Below, one piece after another: positions 24,523 through 31,797 of a DNA stretch of 33,806 nt. Both the position numbers and the translations under genes were made by a program. The stretch comes from an uncultured Dechloromonas sp. (lineage in GTDB: Bacteria; Pseudomonadota; Gammaproteobacteria; Burkholderiales; Rhodocyclaceae): contig NZ_CAMFKO010000043.1 of NCBI RefSeq assembly GCF_945957265.1, forward strand, positions 1-33,806, in the 5' to 3' direction. The notes under the pieces were generated by a model. The model was given only the letters and a program-made list of their open reading frames with translations, made no database searches and was not told the DNA's origin. Position 1 is the first letter of the stretch. Each line of letters starts with the position of its first letter.

Positions 24523-24963
24523 TCAATGTTTGGCAAAGATGCTGGTTTCGCCACCGGCCTGGACCAGCATCGTGTTGTAGGGGACGGGTCTCGGGCTTTC
24601 CATGCCCGGCGATCCTGGCGGCATCGACGGCACCGCGATGCCGAGGGCTTTCGGTTTTTCCTTGAGCAGACGCTGGATGTCGGCAACCGGCACATGGCCT
24701 TCGACCACATAGCCGGCCACCTTGGCGGTGTGGCAGGAGCCCAGCCGATCGGGCATCCCCAATTGTTTGCGGGCCGCCGGGACGTCCATGACGTTGTGCG
24801 AGCGGACCTCGAAGCCCGCATTTTTCAGATGATCGACCCACTTGCCGCAGCAACCGCAATTCGGGCTCTTGTAAACATCCACCATTTCGCCGGCCGCCAC
24901 GGCAGTGGAAAGGCCGGCGCCGAGGACGGCGCTCAAAGCAAGAACAAGAAAGGGGTTACGCAT
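24523..24963 (-). CDS. DUF411 periplasmic metal-binding protein, first gene of the cus operon
   Basis: A 146-residue protein with a signal peptide (MRNPFLVLALSAVLGAGLST AVA, about 1-23). The DUF411 signature YKSPNCGCCGKWVDHLKNAG has C36, C38 and C39, and a further GSCHTAKVAGYVVEGHVP block follows. DUF411 proteins are common beside copper and silver efflux genes and are thought to bind Cu(I) in the periplasm; their exact role is not settled. AGGAG precedes the ATG. The operon promoter with a copper box lies 70 bp upstream. Confidence 0.92.
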   Translation of the reverse strand: MRNPFLVLALSAVLGAGLSTAVAAGEMVDVYKSPNCGCCGKWVDHLKNAGFEVRSHNVMDVPAARKQLGMPDRLGSCHTAKVAGYVVEGHVPVADIQRLLKEKPKALGIAVPSMPPGSPGMESPRPVPYNTMLVQAGGETSIFAKH

Positions 24964-24994
24964 GGCGAAGCTCCTGTGTCAGTCGAGTGGCGTC

Positions 24995-25050
24995 AGTATG
25001 GATAGCCGACGCCAACAATTTGCTGTCCGTCGGATTACATTTTTGTAATC
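24995..25050 (-). promoter_or_regulatory. Copper box and promoter of the DUF411-cusFCBA operon
   Basis: A perfect dyad GATTAC (25033-25038) / GTAATC (25045-25050) with a 6-bp centre. On the minus strand it is followed by CAGCAA, TGTTGG and a -10-like CATACT (25000-24995) at spacings identical to those at the second copper box (28960-28977). It is the likely binding site of the CusR-type regulator encoded at 29045. Confidence 0.85.
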
Positions 25051-25059
25051 TTTATGGGG

Positions 25060-25701
25060 TTAATGTTTGTGCGCTCCGTGGTCATGGCTGTGCGCATTTT
25101 TGCCCTTGGCCACCGGCTTTTCCTCGACCGGGGCTGCTGGTGCCTCTTCGTGGCCTTCCAGTCCGCCATGGGAATGACCGTCACTGGCTGCCACCAGTTG
25201 CTCGTAGGCGGTCGCCGACAGCAAAGGCATCTTTTGCAGGAAGGCCGTCAGGTCCCAAATGGCCTCATCCTCCATGCCGCCCTTCGACCAGGCCGGCATA
25301 CCGGAAGCCTTGATGCCGTGCTTAATGATCCAGAAATCGCGGGCAGCGTCACGTGACGATGGCGCCGCCGGTTTTTCGGAAAGATTGGGGGGAGTCGGAT
25401 ACAACCCCTTGCGAATCTCCGAATCTGGCGCTTCCGGAGACAAATGGCAATTGACGCACATTGCAGCATAGTTGCCGGCCCCGCGTCGCACGCGCTCGGG
25501 ATCGGCAAGATCAGCCGGGATCTGGATTTCACCCGTACGGCTGGCAATGGCCCTTTCGCGGGCAAACGTCAGCGCCTGGTAGGTGAATGAACTGTGGGGG
25601 GTGTCGGCACCGACATCGACGACGCCGGCCACGACGACGATCCCAGCCGTTGCCGCGCCCAAGCCGATGGTAGCCAGAGCGCCCAAGAGTAGTTTGTTCA
25701 T
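25060..25701 (-). CDS. c-type cytochrome with His-rich C-terminal tail
   Basis: A 213-residue exported or membrane-anchored protein (hydrophobic MNKLLLGALATIGLGAATAG IVVVAGVV at the N-terminus) with one heme c site, C82-V-N-C85-H86. A likely axial methionine is in KASGMPAWSKGGMEDEAIWD. The tail from about 170 is rich in His, Glu and Ala and ends NAHSHDHGAHKH, a probable copper-binding stretch. It follows the multicopper oxidase by 29 bp and is probably its electron partner, but this is inferred. The frame is open 156 bp upstream, inside the oxidase gene. That part is a shadow; the true ATG is at 25701. Confidence 0.9.
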   Translation of the reverse strand: MNKLLLGALATIGLGAATAGIVVVAGVVDVGADTPHSSFTYQALTFARERAIASRTGEIQIPADLADPERVRRGAGNYAAMCVNCHLSPEAPDSEIRKGLYPTPPNLSEKPAAPSSRDAARDFWIIKHGIKASGMPAWSKGGMEDEAIWDLTAFLQKMPLLSATAYEQLVAASDGHSHGGLEGHEEAPAAPVEEKPVAKGKNAHSHDHGAHKH

Positions 25702-25730
25702 GATAAATCTCCTGCGATATGGGTGTGATT

Positions 25731-27140
25731 TCAGTGTTGGCCGTGGCTGCCAGGCTTCCTGACCACGACCTCCTGGGATTGCGCTTTGCCCGCTGGGCGC
25801 ATCGCGCCCTTGCCGGCATCGTGGCTGCGGGTTGCGGCCGCCACCGGTCCGGTCCATTCATAGGCTTGGGTGTTTTTTGGCTGTTTGTACCATCCCGGAT
25901 CGCGATAGTCGCCTGGTTTCTGGTCGCGACGGACCTTGAGGACGGAGAACATGCCCCCCATTTCAACCGCTCCATAAGGGCCTTGGCCGGTCATCATCGG
26001 CAGCGTGTTGTCGGGGATGGGCATTTCCATCTCGCCCATGTCGGCCATCCCGCGTTCCCCCATCACCATGTAGTCGGGTATCAAATCCGTGATCTGCTTG
26101 ACGACGCCTCGGTGATCAACGCCAATCATGGTCGGCACGTCGTGCCCCATGGCGTTCATCGTGTGATGGCTCTTGTGGCAATGGAAAGCCCAGTCGCCTT
26201 CTTCGTCAGCGAGAAAGTCAAGCTGCCGCATCTGGCCAACCGCCACGTCGGTGGTCACCTCGGGCCAACGCGAGCCGATTGGCGTCGGACCGCCATCGGT
26301 GCCACTGACAACAAATTCGTGTCCGTGCAGGTGCATGGGATGATTGGTCATGGTCAGATTGCCGATCCGGATGCGGACTTTGTCCCCCTTGCGGACGTTG
26401 AGCGAGTCGATACCGGGGAATGACCTGCTATTCCAGGTCCAGAGGTTGAAATCGAGCATCGTGTTGACCTTGGGCGTGTAGCTGCCGGGGTCGATATCGT
26501 AGGCATTCAACAGGAAGCAAAAGTCGCGGTCGACGGTCTCGATAAGCGGGTGGCGGTCTTTCGGGTGGGTCACCCAGAATCCCATCATGCCCATCGCCAT
26601 CTGCGTCATCTCGTCGGCGTGCGGGTGATACATGAAGGTACCCGGGCGACGCGCGACGAACTCGTAGACGAAGGTCTTGCCGACCGGAATCTGCTTTTGG
26701 TTGAGACCGCCCACGCCATCCATGCCGCTGGGCAGGCGCTGGCCGTGCCAGTGAATGGTCGTGTGCTCCGGCAGCCGGTTGGTCACAAAGATGCGTACCC
26801 GGTCGCCCTCGACCACCTCGATGGTCGGGCCGGGGCTTTGTCCGTTGTAACCCCACAGGTGAGCCTTCATGCCGGGAGCGATTTCGCGGACAACCGGTTC
26901 TGCAACCAAATGAAACTCCTTGACGCCGTTGTTCATGCGCCAAGGCAGAGTCCAGCCGTTAAGGGTGACGACCGGATTGTAGGGACGTCCGTTGGGCGGA
27001 GTCAGTGGAGATGCCGTGTCCGGGTTGTCCATGGACACCAGTTCGGGCAACGCGGCAAGCGCGACGGAACTGACAGAGGCAGCCGCCACGGCACCGCCAG
27101 CCATGCCAAGGTTTTTGAAAAAATCGCGACGTGTGGTCAT
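25731..27140 (-). CDS. Tat-exported multicopper oxidase (copper oxidase, CopA/PcoA-like)
   Basis: A 469-residue periplasmic multicopper oxidase with a twin-arginine signal (MTTRRDFFKNLGMAGGAVAA). The copper ligands are intact: HWH at 130-132, HPH at 172-174, HPMHLHGHEF at 267-276 and HCHKSHH at 320-326, with axial M331. A methionine-rich C-terminal part (YMVMGERGMADMGEMEMPIP, MGGMFSVL) suits Cu(I) binding. Such enzymes oxidise Cu(I) to less toxic Cu(II). It is shorter than CopA of Pseudomonas (about 600). I start at ATG 27140, which has the Tat motif. It lies 13 bp after the TolC-type gene. Confidence 0.94.
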   Translation of the reverse strand: MTTRRDFFKNLGMAGGAVAAASVSSVALAALPELVSMDNPDTASPLTPPNGRPYNPVVTLNGWTLPWRMNNGVKEFHLVAEPVVREIAPGMKAHLWGYNGQSPGPTIEVVEGDRVRIFVTNRLPEHTTIHWHGQRLPSGMDGVGGLNQKQIPVGKTFVYEFVARRPGTFMYHPHADEMTQMAMGMMGFWVTHPKDRHPLIETVDRDFCFLLNAYDIDPGSYTPKVNTMLDFNLWTWNSRSFPGIDSLNVRKGDKVRIRIGNLTMTNHPMHLHGHEFVVSGTDGGPTPIGSRWPEVTTDVAVGQMRQLDFLADEEGDWAFHCHKSHHTMNAMGHDVPTMIGVDHRGVVKQITDLIPDYMVMGERGMADMGEMEMPIPDNTLPMMTGQGPYGAVEMGGMFSVLKVRRDQKPGDYRDPGWYKQPKNTQAYEWTGPVAAATRSHDAGKGAMRPAGKAQSQEVVVRKPGSHGQH

Positions 27141-27153
27141 GATGGATGTCCCC

Positions 27154-28593
27154 TTAATGGTCGGCGCGGCCGGTGGCCGCAATGGTGGCTCGGGCCGAAG
27201 CATTCAAAGACGGCTTGCCGATCATCGCCATTTCCAAATCACCGCGAGCGATCCAGAAATCGCGCAAGGTTTCGATATAGCTGTTGACGCTACCGATCTG
27301 CGTCCGGGCATCAGCGAGCAAGTCGAAAACGCCAATCAGCATGCCGTTGTAGCGGAGCATGTTCTCGTCCGAAATCCGCTTGTTGAGGGGGACCACCTCG
27401 TCACGGTAATGGCGGGCAATGTCGTAATTGGTTCGGTAGGCGTGATAGGCCTCACGAACCTCCGAGCGGGCATTGATTGCCGATTCGCCGGCACGCTCCA
27501 CCGCCTGCATGTAAATCGATTCAGCCTTGGCCACCTTGGAACCACCCCAATCGAAAATCGGCAATTCGAAGCTGATTTCGTAGCCTTTCTTGTAGCCGCT
27601 GTCGCGTGCGCCTTCGAGCACCCGGGCCGGGCCGACTTCGAGAACGTTGATGAAACGGGTCGCCTTGGACAGGCCAAGATTCTTCGCCAGCGCCTCGGTT
27701 TCGAGGCGGATTGCCTGCAGATCGAGGCGTTGGTCGAGCGCCGCCTGCTCGACACCCGGCAACTCGTCGACCGTCTTGGGCAAATCGGGGAGTCGTTCGG
27801 GCAAGCGAATGGCATTGCGATCAGGCAGGCCCAGCACGCGAGCAAGGCGTTCGCGTGCCGCGATTGCCGACTGCTCCGATCTGGCCAGGTTCAAAGCCGC
27901 ATCGGCATAGAACGCTTGCTCGCGAGTCTGGCGCAGTTTGCTGAAATTGCCCACCAACGCCATGCGCCGGGCCAGTTCGGCACCTGCCTCGGCGGCCTGC
28001 CTGACTTTACGCAGGTAACGCACGGACTCCTCGGCAGCCAGCGCCGTGTAATAAGCTTGGCGGGCCTCAGCGGCCAGGCGGGCCACATCGATCACCGCCA
28101 GTTGCTGCGCCTGGGCGAATTTGCGTTTCTCCACCTCGACCGCCAGCGGCATGGTGATCAGGGCGAAGATGTTGAAGGTCAGCGCCTGTTCAATCTTGTA
28201 TTCACGGATGCCGTTCTCAGGTTTGCTGGCACGCAACATCGAGAAATGAGGATTGGGCAAGCGTCCCGCCTGTACCAGTTCGGCCTCGCCGATCCCCAGG
28301 TCGAAAAACGCCGCCTGCAAGCCGCGATTGTTGTAGAGCGCAAGCTGAATCGCGTCATCCGCCGTTAGCGGATTGGCGAGCAGTTCGCCGACCCGGGCCT
28401 GCAGTGTCGAGCGCTCCGCATCGCTGCGCGCCCATTGGACGTCCTTGTCCAGACGCTCGCGGGTCGTTTGCTCGACACGGCCGAATCCGCCATCGTCCGA
28501 AAACGTGGCACAACCGGCCAAACCGAGAATTCCGACGGTGGCGACAAGCAGTTTTCCGCGACGCATCGGCAACAAAGAGAGAGCGGACGTCAT
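27154..28593 (-). CDS. TolC-type outer-membrane efflux lipoprotein
   Basis: A 479-residue protein with a lipoprotein signal (lipobox LAGC, acylated C28) and the helical repeats of outer-membrane efflux proteins, ending with ARTQIGSVNSYIETLRDFWI. Its partner pump is not obvious. Neither an adaptor nor an RND gene follows; a multicopper oxidase and a cytochrome do. It resembles the outer-membrane component found with copper oxidases in metal islands. The ATG at 28593 has GGAGA upstream and overlaps the stop of the small periplasmic protein gene (ATGA). Confidence 0.88.
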   Translation of the reverse strand: MTSALSLLPMRRGKLLVATVGILGLAGCATFSDDGGFGRVEQTTRERLDKDVQWARSDAERSTLQARVGELLANPLTADDAIQLALYNNRGLQAAFFDLGIGEAELVQAGRLPNPHFSMLRASKPENGIREYKIEQALTFNIFALITMPLAVEVEKRKFAQAQQLAVIDVARLAAEARQAYYTALAAEESVRYLRKVRQAAEAGAELARRMALVGNFSKLRQTREQAFYADAALNLARSEQSAIAARERLARVLGLPDRNAIRLPERLPDLPKTVDELPGVEQAALDQRLDLQAIRLETEALAKNLGLSKATRFINVLEVGPARVLEGARDSGYKKGYEISFELPIFDWGGSKVAKAESIYMQAVERAGESAINARSEVREAYHAYRTNYDIARHYRDEVVPLNKRISDENMLRYNGMLIGVFDLLADARTQIGSVNSYIETLRDFWIARGDLEMAMIGKPSLNASARATIAATGRADH

Positions 28594-28874
28594 GGCTTAT
28601 CTCCGGTCGCCTGTGGGGTGCGTTCAGCAGGGTTTCCGTGCTCATGGGCTGGCTCTCCAGCCGCTTGGCCGGTTTCAAGATGCCCGATGTGTCCGCGCAG
28701 GCGACCCATCTCGCCATTGACCTGACGCCAGTCATGCAGCGTCTCATCCTGGAACGGTTTGTAATCCGCGAAAGCCGATTGGTAGGATGTTTCGGGTATC
28801 GGTTCCTTGGGCGGATGGGAATCGGCCCAGGCGGGTGTCGCGGCGAGCGCGACCGTTAACGCCATGATTTTCAT
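28590..28874 (-). CDS. Small periplasmic protein, first gene of the copper oxidase operon
   Basis: A 94-residue protein with a signal peptide (MKIMALTVALAATPAWA, about 1-17). The mature chain is polar (SYQSAFADYKPFQDETLHDW, RQVNGEMGRLRGHIGHLETG). The tail has EPAHEHGNP, a possible metal-binding bit. I have no family name for it. A strong GGAGG site precedes the ATG. It is the first gene after the copper box, and its stop overlaps the TolC-type gene, so it is co-expressed with the oxidase. Confidence 0.75.
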   Translation of the reverse strand: MKIMALTVALAATPAWADSHPPKEPIPETSYQSAFADYKPFQDETLHDWRQVNGEMGRLRGHIGHLETGQAAGEPAHEHGNPAERTPQATGDKP

Positions 28875-28921
28875 GATGCCTCCATTGGGAATATGCGGAG
28901 TCTTTTGCCCCGATGATCGAC

Positions 28922-28977
28922 ATCATGCTTTCGCCAAACCAACATCTTGCTGACTTGCGGATTACATTTTCGTAATC
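28922..28977. promoter_or_regulatory. Copper box between the oxidase operon and cusRS
   Basis: A perfect dyad GATTAC (28960-28965) / GTAATC (28972-28977), 6-bp centre. On the minus strand CAGCAA, TGTTGG and a -10-like CATGAT (28927-28922) follow at the same spacings as at 24995-25050. It sits between the divergent minus-strand operon and cusR, so it may control both. Confidence 0.85.
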
Positions 28978-29044
28978 TAGGCAATTGGCCTTTAAAAGCG
29001 ACGGAAAATGCGCCATCAATAGCCAATGATTGGTGGAGAGAACA

Positions 29045-29722
29045 ATGAAAATTCTTGTGGTGGAAGACGAAACCAAAACCGGCACCTACCTCAAACAGGG
29101 GTTGGTCGAGGCGGGCTTCGTCGTGGATTTGGCCGTCAACGGCCTCGACGGACTGCATCTGGCGCTGACCGATGCCTATGATCTGGCGATCCTCGACGTC
29201 ATGCTCCCGGGTATCGACGGCTGGCAGGTGCTGCAAGGCATTCGCCGGGCCGGCAAGGAAATGCCCGTGCTGTTTCTGACAGCACGCGACCAGGTCGAGG
29301 ATCGGGTCAAGGGACTGGAGTTGGGCGCCGACGACTACCTGGTGAAGCCCTTTGCCTTCTCCGAACTGTTGGCGCGAGTCCGGACCCTGCTGCGGCGGGG
29401 CGGTAAGGCGAAGGAGTCCGAGTTCCTGCGTGCCGCCGACCTCGAGCTCGACCTGCTGCGCCGCCGGGTCAATCGTGCCGGCAAACGCATCGACCTGACC
29501 GCCAAGGAATTTGCCTTGCTCGAACTGTTGCTCCGCCGTCAGGGTGAGGTGTTGCCACGCTCATTGATAGCTTCCCAAGTCTGGGACATGAATTTCGACA
29601 GCGACACCAACGTCATAGAGGTCGCGATTAAGCGCCTGCGGGTCAAGATCGACGAAGGATACGAACCCAAATTGATTCGTACCGTGCGTGGCATGGGCTA
29701 TGTTTTGGAGATTATTGATTGA
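29045..29722 (+). CDS. cusR: CusR/CopR-type response regulator
   Basis: A 225-residue OmpR-type regulator. The receiver domain has phospho-acceptor D51 ([14 protein letters not shown]) and conserved K near 102 ([10 protein letters not shown]). The C-terminal winged helix at about 128-222 includes [20 protein letters not shown] and [16 protein letters not shown]. It should bind the two GATTAC-N6-GTAATC boxes in this window and activate the copper operons. I start at the ATG with GGAGAG upstream; a GTG/ATG 15 bp earlier is in frame but has no better site. Its stop overlaps the TTG start of cusS. Confidence 0.94.
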   Translation: MKILVVEDETKTGTYLKQGLVEAGFVVDLAVNGLDGLHLALTDAYDLAILDVMLPGIDGWQVLQGIRRAGKEMPVLFLTARDQVEDRVKGLELGADDYLVKPFAFSELLARVRTLLRRGGKAKESEFLRAADLELDLLRRRVNRAGKRIDLTAKEFALLELLLRRQGEVLPRSLIASQVWDMNFDSDTNVIEVAIKRLRVKIDEGYEPKLIRTVRGMGYVLEIID

Positions 29723-31125
29723 CCCCAACCCGCAGTCCCTCACTGACGCTTCGCCTGACCCTGCTGTTTGCGCTGGCCTCGGCCTTTGTGCTGTTCCTAC
29801 TTGGCCTGCTTATTGGCAATGCGGTTGAACGCCACTTTGAAGAGCAGGATTTGGATGTGTTGAATGGAAAAATGCAGTTGGCGAGGCATATCCTGGAACG
29901 AGATCCGGGTAGTCAGCCGAAAGAGACGCTGACCCAACAATTGGACGATGCGCTGACGGGGCACCACGGGTTGATCGTTGTTGTCTATGACCAGAATGGC
30001 AAAACGCTGTATGCCAACGAATCCATGGACTTTCCGCAAGACCTACTAAGCATTGGCGCGACACCAAGGCGCGAGCAGCCCGTCAAATGGAACAGCAAAA
30101 ACGACCAGCCATGGCGGGGGATTTCCTCGATGGTCAAGCTAGGCTCCGATGGCGACGGTAGTTACACCGTGGCAATTGCCACAGAAATCACCCATCACGA
30201 GCACTTCATGGAATCTTTCCGGCAGACCTTGTGGGGGTTCATGAGCATGGCAACCCTGGCGATGGGATTGCTCGGCTGGTTTGTCGTCCGGCGCGGCCTA
30301 TTGCCGTTGCTGGCCATTAAGCGCCAGGCTGCCGAGATTACTGCCAATCGCCTGCATACCCGCTTGCCGGTCGAAGCCATCCCACGCGAATTGGCTGATC
30401 TGGCTGACACACTGAATGGCATGCTTTCGCGCTTGGAAGAATCCTTTCAGCGGTTGTCGGATTTTTCCTCGGACCTTGCTCACGAATTGCGAACGCCAGT
30501 CAGCAATCTGCTGACCCAGACCCAGGTCACGCTCTCGAAAGCGCGCTCGGCGGATGATTATCGGGACATCCTGGCGTCGAACGCAGAAGAATTCGAGCGC
30601 TTGTCGCGAACCATTTCCGACATGCTGTTCCTGGCCAAGGCTGACCACAACCAGATCGTGCCCAACCAGGAGCCGATCGATCTGGCCGAGGAAATCGGCG
30701 ATCTACTGGAGTATTACGACGTGCTGGCCGAAGAGAAGGCGATTGCTTTGTCGCTCTCCGGTAGTGGTCAAATAGTCGGCGACCGACTGATGCTACGACG
30801 TGCTGTCAGCAATCTGCTTTCCAATGCATTGCGCCATACGCCAAATGGCGGGGTAGTCACCGTACAAATCAACGAAACTGATGATGGAATGACGCATATT
30901 GCCGTCGAGAACACCGGAAGCGAGATTCCGGCAGAACATCTGCCTCGGCTATTCGACCGGTTTTATCGGGTCGATAGCTCGCGGCAGCGGACCACGGAAA
31001 GTTCAGGACTCGGACTGGCCATTACGCGATCCATTGTTCTTGCGCATGGCGGTGGGGTTGATGTTTGTTCAGCCAATGGATTGACTTGCTTTACGCTGTC
31101 GCTACCCACTTCTTCTTTGCGCTGA
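29719..31125 (+). CDS. cusS: CusS/CopS-type heavy-metal sensor histidine kinase
   Basis: A 468-residue sensor kinase with two membrane helices (about 11-33 and 172-191) and a periplasmic domain of about 135 residues between them. A HAMP linker follows, then the dimerisation helix with H255 ([11 protein letters not shown]) and an ATPase domain ([35 protein letters not shown]). It senses periplasmic Cu(I)/Ag(I) and phosphorylates CusR. Histidines in the periplasmic part (GHHGLI near 81-86, ITHHEHF at about 157-163) could be ligands. The start is TTG, overlapping the cusR stop (TTGA), and gives the expected N-terminal helix. Confidence 0.92.
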   Translation: MTPTRSPSLTLRLTLLFALASAFVLFLLGLLIGNAVERHFEEQDLDVLNGKMQLARHILERDPGSQPKETLTQQLDDALTGHHGLIVVVYDQNGKTLYANESMDFPQDLLSIGATPRREQPVKWNSKNDQPWRGISSMVKLGSDGDGSYTVAIATEITHHEHFMESFRQTLWGFMSMATLAMGLLGWFVVRRGLLPLLAIKRQAAEITANRLHTRLPVEAIPRELADLADTLNGMLSRLEESFQRLSDFSSDLAHELRTPVSNLLTQTQVTLSKARSADDYRDILASNAEEFERLSRTISDMLFLAKADHNQIVPNQEPIDLAEEIGDLLEYYDVLAEEKAIALSLSGSGQIVGDRLMLRRAVSNLLSNALRHTPNGGVVTVQINETDDGMTHIAVENTGSEIPAEHLPRLFDRFYRVDSSRQRTTESSGLGLAITRSIVLAHGGGVDVCSANGLTCFTLSLPTSSLR

Positions 31126-31187
31126 CTTGTCGTTTTTGGCTGCGGACAGGGACAGAGCATTCCTAGTGCCACAGTGCGAATCCGGCC

Positions 31188-31382
31188 ATGCCCCAACTCA
31201 GACATTTACCTTCCGGGCCATACACACTGACCGACTTACTTCTAGTTTGGTCGATGATCCTCGTAGTGTTCGTCGGCTTCTGGCTTCTCAAGCGATATCT
31301 AAAAAAAGCGCAGAAGAAACAGTCCTACACGAAACGTCTCAAAGATCGTTTACAAAATGGCAAGAAACGTTACAAACAATAA
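31188..31382 (+). CDS. Hypothetical small basic membrane protein
   Basis: A 64-residue frame with one membrane helix (TDLLLVWSMILVVFVGFWLL) followed by a very basic tail (KKAQKKQSYTKRLKDRLQNG KKRYKQ). The pattern fits a small single-span membrane protein, but the ribosome site is weak. Its 3' end overlaps the convergent zinc-ribbon gene by 44 bp, so one of the two ends may be wrong or the frame may be chance. Confidence 0.4.
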   Translation: MPQLRHLPSGPYTLTDLLLVWSMILVVFVGFWLLKRYLKKAQKKQSYTKRLKDRLQNGKKRYKQ

Positions 31383-31710
31383 GTCTTATGAATCGGCCGG
31401 GCACCGTGCAATGCGAATGTGCCTTGCAGCAATTCGGGCAAAACTTAGTACCCGGGGAGAGGTTCGCATTGCAGTCCACACAATTGCTGGGCACCAAGGC
31501 TGTGCCGCATTGGGCGCAGTAGCGTCCCCCCAGGGTTGGTCGCTGAGCCGCACTTCGGGCATGGGGGGCCACCGGTAGCGCTATTGGTGGGGGGGCTGAA
31601 TTTGAGGGGTAACTGTTTCCCCAGCCATGATGACCGCTGCTATCACGACCATGATGACCTCCACCATGCGAACCGGCGACTCCTCGCAAGAGTTTTTCAA
31701 AAAATCCCAT
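31339..31710 (-). CDS. Zinc-ribbon protein with His/Gly-rich N-terminus
   Basis: A 123-residue protein. An N-terminal MGFFEKLLRG helix is followed by a His/Gly-rich stretch (GSHGGGHHGRDSSGHHGWG), a Pro-rich linker and cysteine pairs C65/C68 (CAQCG), C77/C80 (CVDC) and C91/C94 (CPNC) of a zinc-ribbon type. A good GGAGG site precedes the ATG. The last 25 residues (after CPNCCKAHSH) look unlike the family and overlap an opposing frame, so a frameshift near the 3' end is possible. Role unknown; metal binding is likely. Confidence 0.7.
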   Translation of the reverse strand: MGFFEKLLRGVAGSHGGGHHGRDSSGHHGWGNSYPSNSAPPPIALPVAPHARSAAQRPTLGGRYCAQCGTALVPSNCVDCNANLSPGTKFCPNCCKAHSHCTVPGRFIRLIVCNVSCHFVNDL

Positions 31711-31740
31711 AACAGCCTCCGTATTTGAGTGGAAGAATGG

Positions 31741-31785
31741 GTGACCGACGGTTTATGCCGAATCCGGCACGGAGCCCCCGGTCAC
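31741..31785. other. Nested hairpins downstream of the czcA-type gene
   Basis: GTGACCG (31741-31747) pairs with CGGTCAC (31779-31785), and inside it TGCCG (31756-31760) pairs with CGGCA (31765-31769). There is no T-run, so it may be a weak terminator or mRNA end structure. The zinc-ribbon gene starts about 30 bp further on. Confidence 0.45.
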
Positions 31786-31797
31786 GAACGGAAGACG

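Noticed and set aside
26992..28368. A 458-codon open frame on the plus strand
   Set aside because: Antisense to the multicopper oxidase and TolC-type genes, with no ribosome site and no family likeness.
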